Assembly: GCF_020150455.1 (NCBI RefSeq)
Contig: NZ_CP083740.1
Location: 4,278,001 to 4,342,000 of the forward strand
Direction: 5' to 3'
DNA from: Bremerella sp. TYQ1
Lineage (GTDB): Bacteria; Planctomycetota; Planctomycetia; Pirellulales; Pirellulaceae
Length of the DNA stretch: 64,000 nt
Shown: positions 58,193-64,000 of the stretch, piece by piece
Position numbering within the stretch: position 1 is the first letter of the stretch
Layout: each line of letters opens with the position of its first letter
The notes under the pieces: generated by a model
The model's input: only the letters and a program-made list of their open reading frames with translations
What the model was told of the DNA's origin: nothing
Database searches by the model: none
Made by a program: the position numbers and the translations under genes

Positions 58193-60766
58193 TTAGACGT
58201 CCAAGTTGCGGACTTCCAACGCGTGCTTTTCGATGAACTCGCGGCGAGGTTCGACTTTGTCCCCCATCAAGATGCGGAACATGTCGTCGGCGGCGGAAGC
58301 GTCGCTCATCGTGACTTGCATCAACGTTCGGTTTTGCGGATCGAGCGTCGTTTCGCGAAGCTCTTCCGCGTTCATTTCACCAAGACCTTTAAAGCGAGTC
58401 ACTTGCAGGCCACGTTCCCCAGCCGAACGAACGGCGGTCAGCAGACCACGCAGGTCTTCCAAGCCAGTTTCGTTTTCGCCGCGGCGAAGCTTGTAGCGAG
58501 CCTCGGTGCTGCCGGTTCGCTCTTGCGGAATGAGCGACTGGATATCGAAACCAAGCTCGGCGATTTCGGCCAGCTTGATGTTGATCGTCCGAACTTCATG
58601 TAGTTCGGCGATGTGGGGTGCTTCGATTTCCGGAGTATCTTCTTCTTTCGCTTGCCCGTTTTCGGAAGCGTCCGAATCGATCACGCTGCCATCGACCACT
58701 TCCCCTTCGTCCGGGATCTTGGTGTCTGGCTCGGCGTTCAATCCACGTTCGTTCAGGAACGCGTCGAGTTCCTTCTTCGTGGGGAACCAATGCTCTTCGC
58801 GGCCCATCACCAGGTGGAAGACCGGCAGCTTCTGAGTGACAGGGTCTTGGCGAACGGCATGAATCTTCAAACCGATACCGCGACGTTCGAGTGCGACGAT
58901 TGCTTCTTCCAACGGTGCCAAAGCACGGCACAGCTTTTCCATCTTTTCGCCATCGATCACGTCGCCGTTGTCGTCGACGAACGCACAGTCGGACAAACCG
59001 TTGTCCAACAATTGGTTCTTCATTTCTTCTTCCGACTGGACGTACCAGACGTTCTTCTTCTGCACCACGCGGAACAGCGGCGGCTGAGCGACATAGACAT
59101 GTCCGCCGGCGACAAGTTCGTTCATCTGGCGATAGAAGAACGACAACAACAGCGTTCGAATGTGCGAACCGTCGACGTCGGCATCGGTCATGATCACGAC
59201 TTTGTTGTACCGACGCTTGTTGATGTCCTGGTCTTGCCCGATGCCCACGCCGATGGCCTGGATCATGCTGCGGACTTCTTCGTTGGCCAGCACTTTATCT
59301 TCGCGGGCCTTATAGGTGTTGATGATCTTACCTCGCAGCGGCAAGATGGCCTGGAAATCTCGCAGGCGTCCCCCTTCGGCCGAACCACCGGCCGAATCAC
59401 CTTCGACCAGGTACAGTTCGCAGCGTTCCATCTGTTTGCTGATGCAGTCACGCAGCTTGCCTGGCAAACCACCGCCACTGAGGGCGTCTTTACGATTTCG
59501 CAGCAGGTCACGTGCTTTGCGAGCCGCTTCACGCGCTTGTCCGGCAAGAAGCGCCTTGCGAATGATGACTTTGGCGACCTTTGGATTTTCTTCCAGGTAC
59601 TTCGTCATGAACTCGCCGAAAGCCGAGTTGATATAGCTTTCTACTTCGCTATTACCCAGCTTCGTTTTCGTCTGCCCTTCAAACTGCGGTTCAGGAACAC
59701 GCGTGCTGATAATGGCAGTCAAACCTTCGCGGAAGTCGTCGCCGGAAAGCGCGACATCCTTGATCATGTTTTCCTTCTTGGCGTAGTTGTTCAGCGTACG
59801 CGTCAGTGCGGTCTTGAAACCGGAGACGTGCGTACCCCCTTCGTGCGTGTTGATGTTGTTCACGTACGAATGAAGGTTTTCGGTGTACTCTTCGCTGTAC
59901 TGCAGCGCGATTTCGTAACCGACCCCTTCCGTGACGCCATTCAGGAAGATGACATCGGCATGCAGCGCGTTGGTCGAACGATTGAGATGCTCGACGTATT
60001 CGATGATCCCTTTTTCGTAGACGAACTCGTCTTTTTCGTCGGTTCGTTCGTCGATGAAGATGATCTTCACGCCCTTGTTCAGGAAGGCGAGTTCCTGCAG
60101 ACGTTTGGCCAGCGTGTCGTGATTGAACTTGCTGACGTTAAAGATCTGGCTGTCGGGCTTGAAGGTCGTTTTGGTGCCACGCTTCTTGGTCGGCTGACCC
60201 TTCTGCACAGGCCCTTGCGGCACGCCTCGTTCGTATTCCTGCTGCCAGACGAAGCCTTCGCGATAGACTTCCACTTCGCACCATTCCGACAGGAAGTTCA
60301 CCACCGTCACACCGACGCCGTGCAAACCGCCGGACGTTTGATAGGCACCTTTGGAAAACTTGCCGCCGAACTTCAGCACGGTCATCACCCCTTCCAGGGT
60401 CGAGACTTCGCGGCCGACTTGTTCGGAAAGCTGCGGGTGCTGATCGACAGGAATACCGCGACCGTCATCTTCGACGGTTACTGAGTTGTCGTTATGAACC
60501 GTAACGATGACGCTGCTGGCGAATTCCGCCATTGCTTCGTCGATCGAGTTGTCGACCACTTCATAAACCAGGTGATGGAAACCACGCGTCGAGCGGTCGC
60601 CGATGTACATACTCGGACGTTCGCGGACGTGTTCCAAGTCAGAAAGATGTTCCAAGTCGCTCGCACCATATTCCGACTTGGCTTTCGCCTGTTCGGCCTG
60701 TTGTGCGGCTTCCTTGTTTTCGACATCCCCAGTCGGTTGATCTTGAGGTTCGTTCGGTTCGGTCAT
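58193..60766 (-). CDS. gyrB: DNA gyrase subunit B
   Basis: 857 residues. ATPase region with EHVRERPSMYIGDRSTRGFHH, VVDNSIDEAMA, DDGRGIPVD and GLHGVGVTVVN; transducer QTK (QFEGQTKTKLGN); TOPRIM ELYLVEGDSAGGSA and MTDADVDGSHI; C-terminal RFKGLGEMN. An insertion of ~170 residues, rich in acidic residues, sits in the TOPRIM region between residues ~570 and ~740, comparable to the large E. coli insert. The N-terminal ~40 residues are acidic and linker-like. Confidence 0.97.
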   Translation of the reverse strand: MTEPNEPQDQPTGDVENKEAAQQAEQAKAKSEYGASDLEHLSDLEHVRERPSMYIGDRSTRGFHHLVYEVVDNSIDEAMAEFASSVIVTVHNDNSVTVEDDGRGIPVDQHPQLSEQVGREVSTLEGVMTVLKFGGKFSKGAYQTSGGLHGVGVTVVNFLSEWCEVEVYREGFVWQQEYERGVPQGPVQKGQPTKKRGTKTTFKPDSQIFNVSKFNHDTLAKRLQELAFLNKGVKIIFIDERTDEKDEFVYEKGIIEYVEHLNRSTNALHADVIFLNGVTEGVGYEIALQYSEEYTENLHSYVNNINTHEGGTHVSGFKTALTRTLNNYAKKENMIKDVALSGDDFREGLTAIISTRVPEPQFEGQTKTKLGNSEVESYINSAFGEFMTKYLEENPKVAKVIIRKALLAGQAREAARKARDLLRNRKDALSGGGLPGKLRDCISKQMERCELYLVEGDSAGGSAEGGRLRDFQAILPLRGKIINTYKAREDKVLANEEVRSMIQAIGVGIGQDQDINKRRYNKVVIMTDADVDGSHIRTLLLSFFYRQMNELVAGGHVYVAQPPLFRVVQKKNVWYVQSEEEMKNQLLDNGLSDCAFVDDNGDVIDGEKMEKLCRALAPLEEAIVALERRGIGLKIHAVRQDPVTQKLPVFHLVMGREEHWFPTKKELDAFLNERGLNAEPDTKIPDEGEVVDGSVIDSDASENGQAKEEDTPEIEAPHIAELHEVRTINIKLAEIAELGFDIQSLIPQERTGSTEARYKLRRGENETGLEDLRGLLTAVRSAGERGLQVTRFKGLGEMNAEELRETTLDPQNRTLMQVTMSDASAADDMFRILMGDKVEPRREFIEKHALEVRNLDV

Positions 60767-60800
60767 ATTCGCTTTTCGTTTCGTCGCATCGTTTTCCTCA

Positions 60801-60980
60801 CCTCTCTTGTCCCCTCTCCACCGAGGGGAGAGGGTAAGGGTGAGGGGTTAACGATTTCGGTTAACGTGGTGAATTCGGTTGTTGGTTTTGATTGGTTCGG
60901 CGATCATCGGCGAGGCTGTCTCTTCGTTCGAAGAGCCCCTCACCCTGGCCCTCTCCCCAAAGGGGCGAGGGGACAAGAGG
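60801..60980. repeat. Inverted-pair element (CCCCTCACCCT type)
   Basis: 60801-60847 (CCTCTCTTGTCCCC...GGGTGAGGGG) and 60936-60980 (CCCCTCACCCTGG...GGGACAAGAGG) are inverted, near-matching 45-bp arms, each with an internal CTCCNNCGAGGGGAG-type hairpin, separated by 88 bp. Lies between gyrB and the DUF721 gene. Confidence 0.7.
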
Positions 60981-60984
60981 AAGA

Positions 60985-61299
60985 CTAGTCGATCCGGCCC
61001 ACTTTAATTTTCAAATCGGTAATACCATGATCCGGGAGTTGCTCTTGCAGCGACTTGAGGATCTTCGGTTTCTGAAAACTGATCATTTGGCTGATCGTCG
61101 AGTTGGCGACCAAAACCAGTAGCGTTCCCCGCTGTACGTTGCCGGCAACACTGTGCTGGGCCAGGCGATCTCCGGCGGCCACGTCCCAGGCCTTTTGAGT
61201 TGCGTCGGCCGTTTGAACTTGGGCATAACCCTTTTGGACCATCAACTGGGCCAACGTCCCTTTAATCGACTGCACTTTGCCCGGCTGACGCTGGCTCAT
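60985..61299 (-). CDS. dciA: DUF721/DciA-like protein
   Basis: 104 residues from ATG 61299 (the longer frame to 61389 passes through a repeat and is rejected). DUF721 layout: KVQSIKGTLAQLMVQKGYAQ, then an A-W-D-VAAG motif and LLVLVANSTISQMISFQKPKILKSL. Members of this family (DciA) help load the replicative helicase in bacteria that lack DnaC. Its place between dnaN and gyrB supports a replication role. Short, and named by family and context. Confidence 0.78.
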   Translation of the reverse strand: MSQRQPGKVQSIKGTLAQLMVQKGYAQVQTADATQKAWDVAAGDRLAQHSVAGNVQRGTLLVLVANSTISQMISFQKPKILKSLQEQLPDHGITDLKIKVGRID

Positions 61300-61327
61300 G
61301 TTGTTTCCATTCCGTTTCGTTCTTCTG

Positions 61328-61400
61328 TAGGGTGCATCTCGACGCACCATGTTTTGCCAAAAACCTCTCAGGACTAATTGGTGCGTCAAGACGCACCCTA
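61328..61400. repeat. Inverted-pair element (GGTGCGTC type)
   Basis: TAGGGTGCATCTCGACGCACC (61328-61348) and GGTGCGTCAAGACGCACCCTA (61380-61400) are inverted copies with a few mismatches; each arm is itself palindromic (GGTGCGTC...GACGCACC). Between dciA and dnaN. The core also occurs alone at 30624. Confidence 0.7.
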
Positions 61401-61439
61401 TCTGGCAGCTAATCTCACAGCATGCCTAATCGTTTCTTC

Positions 61440-62555
61440 TTACCGGTCCCGGGCCAGCGGCATGACGACGTAGTCGTAGTTGTCGTCTGTGCTGAACAAA
61501 GCGGCGCTTTCGGCGTTTTGGATGTTGAGCGTGAAGTTGCTTTCGCTGCCCAACACTTTGTAGAAGTCTTGCACGAAGCGGTGGTCCATCGTGATCTCGA
61601 CATTCTCGCCGTCGTAAGGGATCGGAATCTCGACGCGAGAATCGCCCACCTCGGCCGTAGCGCTGGAAAGGACCATCGAGCCGTGACCGAAGGTGAAGTC
61701 GATCCCACGGCTCTCGTCGGACGTCACAATGGCGGCCTGGCGAAGCGCGGCGAATGCAGGACCAACTGACAATTCGATGTGGGCCGCTTCGCGCTTCTCG
61801 GGAAGCACATCACGCCACTTCGGAAATCGCCCTTCGACCAAGCGGGCATAGATCGTAGCTGGGCCAACTTTAACGAGTACGTCATTGGTGCGCGATGCAA
61901 TCTGCACAGTCGCATCCAAGTCGGTCAAGCTGCGTTCGATTAGCTGCATGGCTCGCGATGGAATGATCGTCATCGCGTCGCTGTTGCCGTGCCCTTCGAC
62001 TTGCGTGGCCGGCCCTTCCATCTTGGCCAATCGGCGTCCGTCGGTTGCAACCGCGGTGATGCTGCTTTCGCCCAGTTCCAACAGCACGCCGCCGAGTGCG
62101 TATCGACCACTTTCAGTATCAGTGGCGAAGAGCGTGCGGCGAATCAGTTCTTTGAGAACCCGAGCCGATACTTCATGGTACTTACCCTCGGCGAACGTTT
62201 GCACGGTGGGAAACTCGTCGGGGTCTTCGCTCGACAATGTGAACTTGCTGTGCTGTGCTTGCACGACTGTCCGCGATTCTTCGCGTTGCATGCTGAGTCG
62301 CTCATCGCGAACCTCCTTCAGGATGGAACCAAACCGTGCGACAGGCAACACCATGCTGCCGGCTTGTTCAACTTCAATGCCTTCGACCTCGATGCGAACC
62401 CCGATTTCCATGTCGGTGGCCATCAGGATGGCGGCCTTTTCGGTGGCGTCGAGTTTGACGTTTTGCAGGATCGGCTTGGGACTGCGGCTAGGTGCCACCA
62501 TGGCTGCCGTCTGGAATGCCGTCTGAAACTTCTCGCGATCGAACGTGATTTTCAT
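61440..62555 (-). CDS. dnaN: DNA polymerase III beta subunit (sliding clamp)
   Basis: 371 residues: three clamp domains are visible through FQTAFQTAAMVAPSRSPKPIL, the DGRRLAKME strand, and the C-terminal DHRFVQDFYKVLG. The C-terminus reads YVVMPLARDR, close to the usual VMPMRL end. Leftward like its neighbours dnaA and gyrB. The clamp ties Pol III and other enzymes to DNA. Confidence 0.96.
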   Translation of the reverse strand: MKITFDREKFQTAFQTAAMVAPSRSPKPILQNVKLDATEKAAILMATDMEIGVRIEVEGIEVEQAGSMVLPVARFGSILKEVRDERLSMQREESRTVVQAQHSKFTLSSEDPDEFPTVQTFAEGKYHEVSARVLKELIRRTLFATDTESGRYALGGVLLELGESSITAVATDGRRLAKMEGPATQVEGHGNSDAMTIIPSRAMQLIERSLTDLDATVQIASRTNDVLVKVGPATIYARLVEGRFPKWRDVLPEKREAAHIELSVGPAFAALRQAAIVTSDESRGIDFTFGHGSMVLSSATAEVGDSRVEIPIPYDGENVEITMDHRFVQDFYKVLGSESNFTLNIQNAESAALFSTDDNYDYVVMPLARDR

Positions 62556-63037
62556 GGAGCTCGTGAATCCAACAAATGTCTTCTTAGTAGTTTTTCGAAA
62601 GAGTAGTAGTAGTAAGGCGACGCCTCGAGCTGTCGATAAGTGTCATCTCAGTCATGTTTCGCTCGAAAACGTTCGAATCAAACGATACCTGAGTGGGTGT
62701 GAAAAACCTGGCAATATCCCGTTGGCTTCCTGTCACTTCGGCGTCGACAAGTTCGCTAGCGGTGTCGGTCGTTTCTCGCGGCGTCGATAACCCATTCGCT
62801 GTCGACATCCACGCACACAATACCAACACCTTTTCCACTACTCCGTGTGTAGGGTCCGCTGTGCGGACGTGTTATTACGTTTGATGTAATGCTCTCATCT
62901 TCCGTTTTCCTTCGACTCGAATGCAGCTTATGCAAACGGTTCGAAGGAGGCAGCATGGTGGATCCACCACACTGAATCTCGGTCCGCATAACGGACGGTA
63001 CGGGGCGTTACCCGCTTCGAAATTCATGTCGCCATGT
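62556..63037. other. dnaN-dnaA intergenic region (482 bp), oriC candidate
   Basis: The gap between dnaA and dnaN, a common place for oriC. DnaA-box-like words on the plus strand: TGTCGATAA (62631-62639), TGTGAAAAA (62698-62706), CGTCGATAA (62782-62790) and TTTTCCACT (62831-62839), each one to three bases from TGTGGATAA or its complement. A GTAGGGTCCGC inverted-pair element fills 62849-63003. Direct evidence for origin function is lacking. Confidence 0.4.
62849..63003. repeat. Inverted-pair GTAGGGTCCGC element, 155 bp, right arm degenerate
   Basis: GTAGGGTCCGCTGTGCGGAC starts at 62849; GTCCGCATAACGGACGGTACG at 62982 is the inverted copy with several changes. Same family as 49837-49962. It lies in the dnaN-dnaA gap, ending 35 bp before the dnaA stop. 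Confidence 0.65.
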
Positions 63038-64000
63038 TCACTCGGCGCTACGCTGCAAGATGCTTTCTCGCAGCTCGGCGACCGCTTCTCGCAGGGCGAC
63101 ATCTTTCTTCAGTTTCGCTTCCACACTACTGACCGCATGCATCACGGTGGTGTGGTCGCGTCCGCCGAAATGTTTTCCGACCCCCTTCAGGCTTTCCTCG
63201 GTCAGTTGCCGAGCCAGCAGCATGGCCACGCTGCGTGCCTGAACGATACTTTGCCGCCGCGAACTTCCCTTCATGTCGGCAACCTTCACGCGGAAGTACT
63301 TGGCCGTCATGTTGGCGATGCTGCGAAGGCTGATCTTGGCTGTGTTATGTTCGCTTTGCAAAAGGGAATCAACGACGGCCGTATCGATCACCTGGCCGGC
63401 CGACGTATTCGCGATCAGCCGATTCACAATTCCGCTCAACTGAAGCAGCCCGTGTGGAAACGCGGTGGCCAGCTTCTGGGCGGCCATCTTGGTGATCTGT
63501 CGATTATGTCGCGTCGCGATTCCTTGAATCAGGACTTCCCGCGTTCCCTGCTCTGGCAACACAACAGGAACCAACAGCCCGGAAGATAAACGGCTGCGAA
63601 GTTCGGCCGAAAAGCCTTCCATCGCAATCGGGTTTTCGCGGCACGAAACCAACACCGTGCATCCGCGACGTTCCAGTTCGTCCAGCAAATGCAGCAGCAC
63701 TTGCTGCATCGAGGGGAAGTGCAACAGTTCGTGCAAGTCTTCCAGCACCAACACGTCGGTCCCGAAGAACTCGGTCCGTGTCTCGTTGGCGGTCTCTTGC
63801 CGCAGGGCAGCTCCATATTCTCGGGCAAAGTCGCTTCCGGTGATTGCCAGGATTTTCAGATCGGCGTCTTTTTCGACCAGAACGCCGGTCAATCCTTGCA
63901 ACAAGTGCGATTTGCCACAGCCGCTAGGGCCATACAGAACCAAGGGAGAGAACTGCGAAGCATCCTGCTTCAATGCCTCGACCGCTGATTGAATCATGCG
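63038..64000 (-). CDS. dnaA: Chromosomal replication initiator DnaA, N-terminus cut by window edge
   Basis: The frame is open through the right edge, so domains I-II are missing. Visible are the Walker A VLYGPSGCGKSHL, Walker B VLVLEDLHEL (first Asp of the usual DD pair is Glu), the RSRLSSGLLVPVVLPEQGTR sensor region, and domain IV with KHFGGRDHTTVMHA, the DnaA-box binding helix. Strongly DnaA by the GGRDHTTV motif. Divergence in Walker B and sensor regions is notable. Confidence 0.94.
   Translation of the reverse strand, partial: RMIQSAVEALKQDASQFSPLVLYGPSGCGKSHLLQGLTGVLVEKDADLKILAITGSDFAREYGAALRQETANETRTEFFGTDVLVLEDLHELLHFPSMQQVLLHLLDELERRGCTVLVSCRENPIAMEGFSAELRSRLSSGLLVPVVLPEQGTREVLIQGIATRHNRQITKMAAQKLATAFPHGLLQLSGIVNRLIANTSAGQVIDTAVVDSLLQSEHNTAKISLRSIANMTAKYFRVKVADMKGSSRRQSIVQARSVAMLLARQLTEESLKGVGKHFGGRDHTTVMHAVSSVEAKLKKDVALREAVAELRESILQRSAE

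Noticed and set aside
58613-60484. 623-codon open plus-strand frame inside the gyrB locus
   Set aside because: It is exactly antisense to the complete, motif-rich gyrB gene and shows no domain, so it is a shadow of GC-rich codon use.
1-64000. tRNA or rRNA genes
   Set aside because: I looked for T-loop motifs such as GGTTCGAATC and for rRNA sequences and found none; this was by reading, not by a covariance search.

Overview
This window comes from a planctomycete, most likely of the Pirellulaceae (Blastopirellula/Bremerella type). The signs are five gene pairs of DUF1559 pseudopilin-like protein plus small carboxypeptidase-regulatory-like lipoprotein, four Cys-type sulfatases, widely spaced genes on both strands, and families of small membrane proteins with planctomycete-style N-terminal (NPFxSP) and internal (QFSL) motifs. 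No rRNA, tRNA, insertion sequence, prophage or CRISPR array was found.

Layout. 1-3.2 kb: membrane-anchored glycerophosphodiester phosphodiesterase (cut by the left edge), a Tat-exported protein and a dual-specificity phosphatase. 3.6-15.8 kb: five DUF1559/lipoprotein pairs, interrupted by a His-rich propeller-like protein (possible AztD-type zinc chaperone) and a PhoA-type alkaline phosphatase; four of the pairs share a GATATCCCG element upstream. 16-30 kb: four exported sulfatases, an RraB homologue, an aldo/keto reductase, a quinone oxidoreductase-like enzyme and a ThDP decarboxylase. 30.4-37 kb: a DUF1559 variant with an uncleavable N-terminal anchor, an alpha/beta hydrolase, MutY, a basic-secretory-protein metallopeptidase, a lipoate ligase-like protein and an SDR. 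37-38.4 kb: a 1.35-kb stretch with no convincing gene, then the principal sigma factor. 40-49 kb: two face-to-face arrays of small membrane-protein paralogues, seven NPFxSP proteins on the plus strand and six proteins (five with a QFS motif) on the minus strand, separated by a methyltransferase. 49-58 kb: AroE, Cu/Zn SOD, a DUF1990/NAD-binding divergent pair, an exported V/T-repeat protein, a hybrid histidine kinase with an ethylene-receptor-like input domain and a nucleoside-hydrolase-like protein. 58-64 kb: gyrB, a DUF721/DciA gene, dnaN and dnaA (cut by the right edge), all transcribed leftwards: the replication-initiation cluster.

The most interesting signals outside ordinary genes are a 98-bp array of nine degenerate 11-bp direct repeats (consensus GTCGATAACTT, close to a DnaA box) lying next to a 156-bp nested palindrome between the sigma factor and the NPFxSP operon; a family of inverted-pair palindromic elements in intergenic DNA, including the dnaN-dnaA gap; and the shared GATATCCCG element. 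The best protein finding is the kinase at 54602-56995, whose first three membrane helices keep the ethylene and copper-binding residues of plant ETR1 at one constant offset.
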